A stretch of DNA of 64,000 bases from Symsagittifera roscoffensis. Lineage: Eukaryota; Xenacoelomorpha; Acoela; Convolutidae. How positions within the stretch are numbered: the stretch's first letter is position 1; each line of letters opens with the position of its first letter. The translations under genes were made by a program, and so were the position numbers. The stretch lies in contig NC_087062.1 of assembly GCF_963678635.1 (NCBI RefSeq), forward strand, positions 70,835,345 through 70,899,344, read 5' to 3'. Below are positions 44,036-55,367 of the stretch, piece after piece. The notes beneath the pieces are model-generated. The model saw only the letters and a program-made list of their open reading frames with translations, had not been told where the DNA came from and ran no database searches.

Positions 44036-46430
44036 TATGCTTGTTGTCCTTGTTATTTCGTTACAATCATTTATAAACAGATACTTTGCAATTTTAGGAA
44101 AGCGAACACTACTTTATAAATATAGTAAAAAAAGGCAACGAAACATTTAGACTTTGTCTTGACACGAGCGAGCATTTTTGTTGAAGTTTCAAGTCAATAA
44201 CCAGACGTACTTCTTCGTTTTTGACATGCCGTTAAACATCTTTAATAGACGCAGACATTTCGGACATTTTTATATTGAGGCCCTTCAGTAAGAATACACC
44301 AGATGTTTCAGTCAATTTTAATTAAGGAAATTACAGCCAATTTCAGTTCTAGACATTCGAAACAACCTATACTAGTAAAACAAAAGCTGATTCTTGCGCA
44401 CTATATCTCTACTATCGAAAGTAAGCGCAGCGTAGCAAGCGTTCGCTACCTGCCAATGCCGTTTGTACTCGATATTTTGAATAAAAATTATTGTGACTAT
44501 GGTTATTGGCTGATATGTCTCCAGTCAATCTGTTTGTTTTTCCGGAAAAAAGTCTGCACTTCAAATTGAATAAAATGTAGCTGTTCAAATGCCATGTAAA
44601 CTTTCTTATTTATTAGGTTAAACTTCAATTAGATAAAAGTATCTGATTCGGTGATCTCAACAAAGAAAGTTCAGTAAGCATAGATTAAAGCACCACTTTT
44701 TTGTTAAATCTTTCCTCATGTTTTATTATGTTTTAGATATCAAACTTGCTGTTTAATATTTCTATGATATCGCTCAATGTTTTTTCTCGAGTCAATGAAA
44801 TTAACCTTTTTTTATATCTCATACTTTTTTCGTTACGCATCCTCACTTTTCCAGAAAATTTGATTTGTGAGAACTAGTTTGATGCAAATCTGAAAAATAC
44901 TTCTCAATATATTTTTTTCATTATTGAGTTGATGCAAATCCTGACTGATCCAACAGCCGTTCAAACTATTTCAACTAGCAGTGATGAAAATGCCTAGATG
45001 TTTTCAGAAAAAAATGAATACATGTTCAAAATGCTTCGATTATTTACGAAGATTAATTTACCTAACGCAGAATGCTTACCAGAATGAGAAAATGTTCCCG
45101 AGTCAACTATAAGGTGTCGTTTAATCCTATTTTTGAGCTCAAAACATTCACGGTTTAGGATAAGAGAGCACCAATCATCCAATATGGAGTTTTAGTTTAT
45201 GCAAGCACCAACCAAAACCTAATTGTTAGTACTGGAAAAAAAAAAGGAAATCTAAACATAAGAATTTTTATAAGCGTAGGATGGATCCAATTACTAAATT
45301 AATGCATGAAAATTTAATATATATCGTAAGAAAAATTTTGCGTTCAAAGTTTTGAAGTTGACCAGGAAAATTATGCGACAAGAATGAAAAGCTGATACAG
45401 TGAGATATGTCATAACTGAACAAGAGTTGAACGCAAAACATACAAAGAAAAAGTAAAATCAATTTCTAGCTATAAATATGAATAAACTCAACAGAGTGTC
45501 AATCACACCTAAATTTCAAAAAATTCTTGATAATGTTTCAAATTGTTGTCTTACATGAGTTGTTTTCTGATAAGTTGTTTTTGTAGCATTCTAGCTACTG
45601 GATAGATAAGGCTACCCGAGCAAACAAAAAAAATATTTTATATTTAGAAAAGTGAAAAGAGAGTATAAAGAGGTTTACGTGTAAAAAATGTTTACGAGTA
45701 CAACGATCCATTAGATCTATGAAGTTAGTTCTTTTTTTTGTTCTCCACGTATTGAGACACCTGAAAACGGGCCGTGCTGTATTAATGCTGTTCCCCCATA
45801 CGATTCCGATTTGTATCAGTACATTTTAATGAATAACTCTTATTTTCTTAACAAATTTCTATGAAAAGTAATTAGATATCGTTTACAAAACAATTTATCT
45901 GAAAAAAAAAAACTAGAGCAGGGATAAGTTCGGAAGAAAAATATAAAGGTCAGCTAATATATGATAGCAGAATAACTTTAAAATTGATCTTGAAAATAGT
46001 TCGGATAATTAAGTCAATGGATTGTTTGCATTCAATTGAACTATACATTGAATTGTAGCTCCTTTTACTTCCGATTAACGAAAAATATTCAATTATCATT
46101 GAGGCTAAACTCTCACTAGCATTCATCACTGTTTACAAAATGAGAATTTGCCACACTTGATTGAAAGTATGATCAGCGTAATGTTAATCATAATCGGTTG
46201 AAATATGAGTGCTACGATAAATATTCCAGCATTGAGTCATTGCTGAATACCCATACCGAAAAAAAAATTCTGACCTGGAATACTTTATATCTAAACTGAT
46301 TTTCTGGTCCGAAATTCTTCGTGAAATGTTTAAATACAGCAGGGAATTTCTTAAAATTCTTTATTTCTTGTCTTATTTTTGATCAGAAGTTAGCTAAATC
46401 TAGGCTACTTCTAGCTAGAAAAAATCTACG
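44036..46430. other. Intron 2, no feature seen
   Basis: AT-rich intron sequence. An 88-codon ORF at 44303-44569 has no recognisable motif and is probably chance. Confidence 0.45.
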
Positions 46431-46494
46431 ACTTGGGCTCATACTCCCGACCTCCGCATTCATAGCCCGCTGTGCTAACCGCTAGTCCACTAGA
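46431..46494 (-). pseudogene. tRNA-like sequence (SINE head or tRNA pseudogene)
   Basis: On the minus strand the sequence reads GGTCTAGTGGACTAGCGGTT, then AGCACAGCGGGCTATGAATG and CGGAGGTCGGGAGTATGAGC. The first part fits a pol III A box and the last a degenerate B box, in the spacing of tRNA-derived SINEs. A complete cloverleaf cannot be drawn, so it is not called a functional tRNA. Confidence 0.5.
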
Positions 46495-47752
46495 CCTACA
46501 TGCTATTGAATAGTTTTAGCAATCTAATGCAAAGCAACACTTATTATAACCAGTGTTTTTTTTGGCATTGTATTGCTACGACTTTGGTTTATCATCCAAG
46601 TATGTTTATCTTGGAGTTGCGGTTGAGGAGCTAACTGAATGTGGTTATTTCTTTCCAGAAAATGGTTATTTCTAAACTCAGAAAGAACCAGATCTTTTCT
46701 GTACAGAAAATACAAAAAAATTGGCCAGGTAATTTATTTAACGTTTATATCTAGAAAAACAGCTTTCCCTGGGTACGGGTACTTTTTGTATTTACCTGCA
46801 AATAGGTTCAATAGCCTGCGAATAAGCTGTAACAACTAAAATTCTTAACAAATTGTTTTGCTAACTAATTGTTTTGTATAACGAGCAGTAAGCTGTATGT
46901 CGGTAAAGTTTTCCCCAAAAATGTATTTTATTATGTCATGAGCAAGGTTTTTGTGATTTTTTGTAGTTTTCGTAGTTAAATTGTTTGGCTCAATTTTGCA
47001 AAGATATTTTTTGTTATTCCCACCAATGAACGCGGGAGGAATATTGTTTTCGGATGTGTTTTAGTAGTGATGTTTTTATGTTTTTTCTTCGTAATTTTTT
47101 TGCGCAAAATCATGCAGCATAAATAAAAATCGATTGGCCGAATGATATATCAATTAAAAGAGTAGAAAATTTTCCTGCAATTTTTTGAATTTTTTTTTCG
47201 TTTTTCTATTCATTTCAAGATAACTGTTTTCCAATACGCCATATTACTTTTGAGTATACCCAAGTTCAAGGGTTCAGTTTAGGTCCTTTCATCGCATCAC
47301 GATCTACAACGACACTTAAAAAAAAGATAAGATTTTTTTTCTAGTGATTGTGGTCGGAATTTTCTCATAACTCATAGCAACCAGCTACTCTTGTCGGAGA
47401 CAAGTATTTCAATTTTTGAGATTGCTATCAAAATCAAAATTGAATGGTTTTTTCAATTAGTTTTTTTCACAAAAATTTTCTTTTTCCTACTAAAAATTTA
47501 TACAGCTACTGCTTATTTATACACCCTGTTTTTTGATAACTTTCCAAAGAAATTTCAAATTTTCATAATTTTTTTTTCATTTTTATAGATTTTATAGACT
47601 TCAAAACCCAAAGTTATTTGCTTGAAGTAGATTTCAACTTTTTCGAAATAAGTTTGAGAGTATAGAGTAATTGGTATAGAGCTACTTTGGTATAGAGTAA
47701 TTTTTCCATCACTGTTAGAAAAACTAATTTAAAAAACTGTCTGGATTTTTAG
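46495..47752. other. End of intron 2, no feature seen
   Basis: AT-rich with long T runs. A GGTATAGAG motif is repeated near 47655-47700. It ends in the acceptor GGATTTTTAG before the exon. Confidence 0.5.
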
Positions 47753-47959
47753 GGATGACGGAAAATCAGAGCAACTACTATATCAAAGGTGACAATAATT
47801 GGACTGCGAGAGGGAGGGGAGTAAACTCAGGTGTCATTTTGGTACTTCTGGACAGACTAAACAGTTCACTTTGGAGGTCAAGGTGGACTTCAGTTGTGGC
47901 ATCGGAGCTGAGTGAAAGGTCATCTGTGAAAACAGCAGACCAAGATATATTCAATGCAG
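47753..47959 (+). CDS. LARGE: LARGE-like glycosyltransferase, exon c (end of GT8 domain)
   Basis: Encodes TENQSNYY, GRGVNSGVILVLLDRL and KTADQDIFNA, matching the family's ENQSDWY, GRGFNTGVILLLLDRL and ADQDIFNAV in order. These include the conserved Asn-Ser/Thr-Gly and Asp-Gln-Asp elements of the xylosyltransferase fold. It starts in phase 1 after an acceptor TTTTTAG and ends in phase 1 (G before GTTCAC), joining 54248 to make NAVFASYPEMLY. Confidence 0.92.
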
Positions 47960-50466
47960 GTTCACAATCGCCAGCTTATTTTTTCGAGACCACCCCTAAC
48001 ACATCCCTCTAAACACACCCCACCTCTATTATAGTTGGAAAAATTAACCAGTAGCAGATTTAATGCTGAAGAAATCAGTTCACCTTATATTTTTGACTCT
48101 TTCACGTCCCAAAGGAACTATTTATTTATTATATCCTTTTTTACCAACCAAAAAATGTGAACAATTTGAGTGCGGATCAAACCTTAGAATACAATAAGTA
48201 CACGCTCAAACATGTGATTCCTAGTTAAAACGTCTCAAAAATACCCAAAACTTGTATTGATGAAATGTTGAGATTATTAAATTTCTGCAATCAATAAAAG
48301 GGCAGCTTGAGTGATTGCTTTCAAAAGAAAGTGGCATGAATTATCTGCCCAATCAAATGAAAAAAGAGGCATCGTTTTTGAATTAAACTTATTAAAAATC
48401 TGTCTGTCATAACTGTCAACTACTGAGGATTCCTCAATTGAAAATAGCTGTAAATAAACATGGGTTCATTTCATGTAAGCCAATAAAAGTGTTCAAGCAG
48501 CTACCTTTTCGCATTCCTTTATCTGTAAGCTACTGTGCCCTAGGCTTGCTTCAAATTTTAAGGCGCAGCCGTCCCATTGAATCTTTTTACAGCTCGCTGG
48601 TTTTTTATAGTTCTGATCACTTCACGAGAGGAAAAAATTAAGGTCTTCAGTAAGATTCTTTGAATTGATGTCTAACTCAATTTTTAAAATAATCTTTCAC
48701 ATTAATTCTCGGCATTTTTGCTGTGCAGACTAGTTTACAGCTCCAGCAGTAGATTTTTTAGAAGGCTTGCCGATGTATATTTTCAGTGATTTTAATGCAA
48801 AATTTTGCTGACCAGATTATCGCCGCTAAGTTGTACTATTTTTCATTTTATAAATGTTTCAGCTGCGAGTAAGTGTTGTTTCCTCGACGCATTTTTGAGC
48901 CATCAATTAGCATCGTTTCATCAAGTAATCAGCGTTGAAAACTAAAGTTATGTCAGCGATGAGTTAAAAATATACCACTATTTTTTAAATAATTGTTTTT
49001 AATGTGATGATGCTTAACCAAAAGGAAATTATTATAAAATCACTAAATTGGGGAAACTACAATATGCTTTTCTCAAATAGATTTTAACGAACTTTCAAAG
49101 AAAACTTTAGAAAGATTGAACTGGCATTATAAAATCATGAGAGTATTTGTACGACCAACACTTTCCTTGCGCTGGTGTCTTCTTTAAATGTGAAAAAGTC
49201 AAAAAGTTCAACCATAAGCTTTTTGATGATTCATCGCTGAGTTCAATGGTCCTTGCAGCTCTGGATCACTGATGATCTGCGTTATGATGGTACGGATGAA
49301 AGCACCGATGAGAGCAATGCTAATCTATGCTAATACATAGATACATCGCGGAGGTTTGCTGTGAGTTTGCTGTGAGTTTGCTGTGATTCAGAAAAGCTTT
49401 GAGTCATCTCATATCAAATTTGCGATTACTCAAATTTGCAATTACTTTTTTAAGGAGTTTCATTCGCCATTCATATTATTTTTTCTACGACATTTTCAAT
49501 CAACCATAAGCTAACAATTTCAGAGAAAATTTCAGCCTCAAGCATTGAAACAGTGAAACATGAACCACTTAGAGGTTTCAGAGAAAATTCATCAATGAAT
49601 TAGCGCCGGAACGTGCAAATTTTGTTCGTACTCATGCGCCTGTAACGTTTTTGCTTTTAACGTGATGATAGTTGACAGGAACTAATGAATAAGAATAGTT
49701 GCTATAGGAGAACATTGTAACGAAATTTCTTAAGTAGCTTTGAATTATTTCGTGGATTTGGAAAAAAATCAAAAATATTGAATTTTTGAGATTACTCTTA
49801 AATTTTACTTCTTCTTACCAAAAGAGCTCTTAAAATACAATATTCTTAAAAGACATAGCAGAATTTTTTTTGCTAAAAAGTGTCTGATTCATCGCCAATT
49901 TATTGAGCATATCAGTGCCGAATCATTGCTGGATCAGCCATTTTTTTTTAGTTTTGTTTCATCGCTAAATCATACCTGATTTGAATGGTAATCGTATGCT
50001 ATGAGTACTGATCTGAATTAGAATGGCACCGAAGAGAGCCTGATCAGCGATGTTAAGCTATGCGATTACTCTGACTCAGCGCTGAGACTTGCTGTGAGTA
50101 CAAACGGGCAGGACAAATAGGACTGGTTTTTCAATTATTTTAACCGTCTTCTCCTGTTTTGATTATTAAAATTGTTAATCTAGATTTACAACGTTGGAAG
50201 AAATTTGAAAAATAAATCAAAGTGATCGGATGAAGTTTTTTTCAACTCTTCCTCTTCTACCATTTGATCTCTTTTCTACGGCAGTTTCAATCAATTTGTA
50301 ATTGAATTTGCGGAGATTCGATAGTTGATCACTACCAAAAAAGTGTTTTATTATCTTTTATCTTACGCTTTCAACCTCTCTGTTAGAAATGTCTCTTTTT
50401 GGCTGCTAAATAGCAACTCTCTAAAAATTTAACAGTCTCCTCTCCATTCACACCTTTTAAATCAAG
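47960..50466. other. Intron 3, first part
   Basis: No gene seen. Three GTTTGCTGTGA motifs are in tandem at about 49356-49386. Scattered short words like those of the 22-bp repeat at 4131 occur at about 49200-50100. Confidence 0.45.
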
Positions 50467-51184
50467 CATTACGAGGCCAAACTGTGCACTGGATAGGAGC
50501 ACAATTTTGTGTCTGTATGTTCTTGGATTCCAGAGGCAAGTCTTAAAATATGTTCCAAAATGTAAGTGAATTCCACAAACAAAATTTCAGTGGATTCCGC
50601 ATACATATATCTGTAACGTAAATTTTGTCGGCACATTTGTTTTGTTGCGGATTCCGCAACAAGCAAATATAGCTAGTTGTTCTGGATTCCGCAACTGTAA
50701 GTAGATTCCGCAAAATGTAAGTTGAATTCGCAAAATGTAAGTGGAATCCGCAATTGTAAGTGGATTCCCCTTACACTTTGCGGATTCCACTTACACTTTG
50801 CGGATTCCACTTACAATTTGCGGATTCCACTTACAATTTGCGGATTCCACTTACAATTTGCGGATTCCACTTACAATTTGCGGATTCCACTTACAGTTGC
50901 GGATTCCGCAACAGCTCAGTTTAACGATACAAATGTCTTATCATTTGTTTGTTGATTCCACAAACTGTTCTGGATTCAGCAAATACAGTTGCGGATTCCG
51001 CAAATTCGCCAATTTTTGGAGCAATGTTGAGCGGTACAATGATTTAGGAATTTGTTAGTGGATTCCAAAACAGCACAGAAGATCAAAGAAAGAAGCAATG
51101 TTGCGGATTCCGCGACAAATCTGATTGTGGCCTGTTGCAGATTCCGCTTACAATGCAGAGAATGCACAGTTTGGCCTCGCAATG
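50467..51184. mobile_element. Non-autonomous TIR element, copy 2
   Basis: About 718 bp with 22-bp terminal inverted repeats of the form CATTACGAGGCCAAACTG...TGCA; the right end read inversely differs at one position. Inside, GGATTCCGC words are dense in both orientations. Related copy at 5961-6617. It has no transposase gene, so it would be mobilised in trans. Confidence 0.75.
50690..50905. repeat. 20-bp tandem repeats in inverted arrangement
   Basis: From about 50771 to 50900 the unit CGGATTCCACTTACAATTTG repeats six to seven times. From about 50690 to 50765 the reverse complement of the same unit occurs about three times. The two sets could fold into a long hairpin inside the TIR element. 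Confidence 0.8.
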
Positions 51185-54100
51185 AGACCTTTCAGGTGCC
51201 TGCCGAGTGACTGCTTTTGTTCCAATTACTGCACAGACCAAAAATTGCAGCCAATGATATATTTTTTTGTTACTTTTTCAGTACCTCAAAGAAATGTTGA
51301 TGCGGATCGAGTGATATCATACCGACGCTCCTTGAATCAAACTTGCACTCCTCAATTTTTCAATCAAAAAGTACAGCTCGTTTATCAAGAAATATTTCAT
51401 AAGCTCTAAATTTTAGACTGTCTATCCGCGTTGATCTCCTTACAAAAAAAGCGCTGATCACATATTGCCATAGCTTTGTTTATGAAAAATCGTCATAAAA
51501 TTTAAAAACCTTTCGTAATTTTTTCCAACGCTTTTTTAATTTTTTTTTCGTGTTTTCGTTTGGCCAAAAATTGCATAATATAAAATAGATAGCATAATAA
51601 TATTTTCCTTTTTGAAAGTAGTGGGATAAGCATGTTTCCAAAGGCAAACATTTTCAGATGTCACTCAAAAACGTTAAAAAGTTTTATTTGTTGCAAAAAA
51701 TTTCAGCTGTTTTTTTTGTTGAGTTGTATGATAAGCATTTTTTCTCTTTACTTGTTAACCAGTTTTATTGCGTGAACAATTATGTTTGGAAAAAAATTGC
51801 AATTAAAAATTAAAAATTTTGTTTATAACGAAGTGCAGATAAAACTTGTCAAAAATGAAAAAAAAATATTATTTTTTTGTTTCAACTCAATATAATAGTT
51901 TTTGTCTGAATATAGAAGAAGAAACTTCAGTTATCTTGCCTTAGAAAAAAAAACTGAATTATTTTTGAAAAAAATAAATTTTTTATAAAAGTATTTTTGT
52001 CTGGTATAAACGATTTTATTATAATAGCTGTGAAGGCTTCGAAGGTGTAACACAAAATTTTACCATTGAATATCAGCCTGTGGGTTTTACTACTTGGAAA
52101 AACAATGTTGAAAAATTTTGGCATCAAGGTGCAATATCTGTTTTTGAAAGTAGAGAGAAACTCAAGCTTCTAGCATCCATACGCAATTAGTTTACAAATC
52201 ACATCAAAATGTTGACGTTTTTTTTTCAATTTCAAACTATTTTAACCTAGAATTTATTAGTTGAGAAAATTTTGATATATCGTCAAAAATGCCAATTTTT
52301 CAATTTCTATATCTGCCTTATTTATATGTTGTTTAGTCGGAAAATTTATCTTACGCTCAATTAAAGCATTTTGGAAAAAATTGAAAAAAAGTGTCCAACG
52401 TTTTTCCGATGAAAAAGTTTTTCAAAAATGAAGAAAAAAATTAAAAGAACTTTTGTGTTAAACCAATAATATTAGTTCACGTTTTCGCATGGTATGATAA
52501 ACTTAAAAACTCAATAAAACAAGCCTTGAATTTCCATTACAGATTTTTTTGAAGTAAAACTTCTCTTCGGATATAAAAAGGTTTAGCTTCTTCTTAATAA
52601 CAATTTTTTTCCCGGAGTTGTTTAACCTGATATAAACATTTTGTTATGAGAGTTTCGAAGGCATAATTAAAGTTTTTTACTAATGAACTTTAGACCTGTG
52701 AGTTTTGTTATCCAAAAACTACTTGAATCACTTGATTTGTTAGAAAAATCCTATTGTACAGTTTTTACGCTTTGAAAAATGCTTATCATAGAGTTTTCAT
52801 ACAGATTTCTGTTTTTTAGAATTGTATTACTAGAAATTTTTTATACAAGGAAGTTGTATAATAAAACGGTTTAGTAAAACCAATAACATCAGAAAAAATT
52901 TCAATTTTGAGCCCAGTTGATTAGGGCAATATTAGATTCAATTAATTTTTTTGAGGTTTGAAGCATTTATGAGAGCAAGAGAAAAACTTTTCACACTTTT
53001 CAAAAACATTGTCAATTTTTGAAACGAGTAGTGTACTTAGGATCAGAGCGCAATAATGATTGGAACTAATCCACCCGTTTGTGAATACGTAGAGTCCAGC
53101 TTCATCCATAGCTTTTTATTAAACATTTTATAGCCCACTCTGTATCTTTCTTTCAGAAACGACCCTGAACAAAATGATGTCAAATATAAATAATCCTTAC
53201 ATTCTCTGAATTTCAAAACAAAAAAAGTTTTTTCATTAGTCTAACTAATTTACAGGTGAGGTGTTTCGGTTGTCGGTTATCTGCTACATGAACACTGCGC
53301 ACTACTGCTCATTGATCAAAACTCATTATCACCAGTTGATCCTGTACGAGTTCGAAGAATTTTCGTATGTTTGATTTTCAAGCCAATTCTCATTAGGTAA
53401 TTTGACTGCTTTGTTTGCCCGACAAGGTGCAATAAAAACCCACAAGACCCGTGTAGTGTTTAATTTTCCCTGAAACTACCTCCGCTCACTCAGCTTCAGG
53501 ACAGTTCCTCTTCGATAGTTGTTTTGTGTTCTGATGCCCACTGGTATCCTCACGAGTTTGAAGTCAGCTTAACTAAAGCTCTACAACTTTTTCAATGTTG
53601 TGTGATTGGTTGACATTTATTGAACCAGTTCACTGCTTGAAACAGGAAAACGAATCTGTGTCATCAGTTTTGGATCGGGCGAAGAAATGGACCCTCATTA
53701 AGTCAAATTCGTTGCATCAAATGATGATTTTATTTAGATAAACGAGCCAATAAACTATTGCACCATCTGTATCTCTCATTGTGGTTAAGCAGAAGTTTCC
53801 TCGTAAATGAAAGGACTCATAGTCGGGCATAACTAGTCTCTTTCTACCTGACGAGGTCTATGGATATTTCATTGAATCAAGCTTTAACGGTTAGCACCAC
53901 TGCTGAACCCCTCTGATTATGCTTATACGGTGCCTTGGTAATGAATCTGGTCAACCAAGCTAAAAAAACTTTCAGACTTTCCATTGAAAGCCGCCAGCTT
54001 AATTTCGCTATCATTGCTAACGGGTAACGAAAAAGTTCATGAAAACGTTAAATGTCATCATGAAAACATTTGTCCTTTGGGACATATTCAACTCCATTCT

Positions 54101-54247
54101 AATTTTTTTATATGAAAAACTGACATTGAAAACTTAAATGAATCTTAAGTGAATTTTAATTAAAGTGATACAAAATTAAATGATTAAAAACTCCTTTTGT
54201 AACCATTTTTTCTTATTTGAATTGAATTATCCTTAATCTTGTTTTAG
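51185..54247. other. Intron 3, second part
   Basis: AT-rich, without a recognised gene. An exon-like stretch at 53256-53364 was considered and rejected. It ends with the acceptor TTGTTTTAG. Confidence 0.5.
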
Positions 54248-54883
54248 TGTTCGCTTCATATCCCGAGATGCTTTATATTTTGCCATGCGAGTTTAACTGC
54301 CAAACGCCTGTGCACGTCCACAATTTTCAATTTTGCCCAAAGTGTCAGCAGAGCCCCGAAGTTCTTCATTTCAATTCTCCGTTCAAAAACTTTGCTGCCT
54401 TTAACGAGCAAAACATAAACCACTTCAGAAGCTCGTGGGAACGTTGTCTATTTTATGCTACAGTCGACGGGTATCAGTTCCGAAGTAAAACTTTCAGCTG
54501 GTTAAAGTTGAATGACAGCGGTCAAGTGACCGATAAAACAAAAGAGCCGAATTTGACTGGTAGCATTTCCCCTAGTTGCTCAATTTTCACTCGAAACACA
54601 GATTTCAGAATACATCCGTTTTTCATGCCGTATTCCGATTCTTCAAAATCACAGCCAATCACAAGTTCAGAATCACCGATAAATCATAACTCAGCAAATC
54701 AGATTGCGCTTCTCACACATTTGAGCTTCGATAGAATTGAGGCATTTGAACGGGTTGCGAAGTCGTGGAACAGAAGCATCAGTGCAGCATTGTACATATC
54801 AGAATCACAAGTCATCAACTTTTTTAGAAACTGGGAAAAGTCGACAGCTTTGAGCCAGAGAAACAACATTGCTCTACATGTCG
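54248..54883 (+). CDS. LARGE: LARGE-like glycosyltransferase, exon d (linker and start of GT49 domain)
   Basis: The largest exon. It continues NAVFASYPEMLYILPCEFN (family: NAV...LVYQLPCFWN), then VLHFNSPFKN (family: VIHWNSPKK). A divergent inter-domain linker follows, then LLTHLSFDRIEAFERVAKSW, which matches the start of the glucuronyltransferase domain, and ISAALYISESQVINF. A Cys pair CPKC near 54340 corresponds to the family's conserved Cys region. It ends in phase 1 at GTACGT and joins 60581. A copia element begins 49 bp after its end. Confidence 0.93.
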
Positions 54884-54932
54884 GTACGTAAGTACAGAGT
54901 GAAATGAGCGGTCGGGTTGGATTGGATTTTAG

Positions 54933-55270
54933 TGTTGAGGACAGACGAGCTCAATGCCAGACTAGTGAAATACCAGACCAAACTCAAGGTCAGACTTGAG
55001 CAATAGAAACCTAATTAAAGGTCAACTGGTATAAAACTCAATGCACTCAGACAAGGTCAACTGGTCTGCTGGTATTTGATAAACTAATTAATTAACTGGT
55101 AATTAATTAACTGGTACTATTTGATGCTCAGTTTGTCGTGTCATTTTATAAACACAATCTCAATTCATTCTTCAACAATCAGTATCTCTTCTCTCTCCTC
55201 AGTTGAAATCTCAGATAACTCTCAAACCTCTATCCCCTAGTCCTACTTGCTCTAACTCTGAATCTTAACA
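54933..55270 (+). repeat. 5' LTR of the copia element
   Basis: 338 bp, TGTTGAGG...CTTAACA. TATAAAA at 55030-55036 is a likely promoter TATA box. An inner direct repeat of TAATTAATTAACTGGTA lies near 55085-55114. Confidence 0.95.
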
Positions 55271-55284
55271 GGTTATGGGCCCAG
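55271..55284 (+). other. Copia primer-binding site, half-tRNA type
   Basis: GGTTATGGGCCCAG follows the LTR directly. It is complementary to the anticodon arm of initiator tRNA-Met (CTGGGCCCATAACC), not to a tRNA 3' end. This internal, half-tRNA priming is known for Drosophila copia. Confidence 0.85.
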
Positions 55285-55367
55285 ATTTCTAAACTTTTTG
55301 ATTTAATAATTATTTGATTTCTGTCAGAGTTTTTTTTAGCTTTTATCTAGCCTTTAGCAAAGCAGAG

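Noticed and set aside
47391-47588. 65-codon hydrophobic ORF in intron 2
   Set aside because: It arises from T-rich intron sequence and has no conserved partner.
51125-51409. 95-codon open frame following a TTTTTCAG acceptor-like site
   Set aside because: The phase could fit exon c, but the peptide does not match the family, whereas 54248 does exactly.
53256-53364. Possible LARGE exon (acceptor TTTACAG, donor GTATGT, open frame)
   Set aside because: Exons c and d join perfectly in phase and in conserved sequence without it, and its translation has no similarity to the family.
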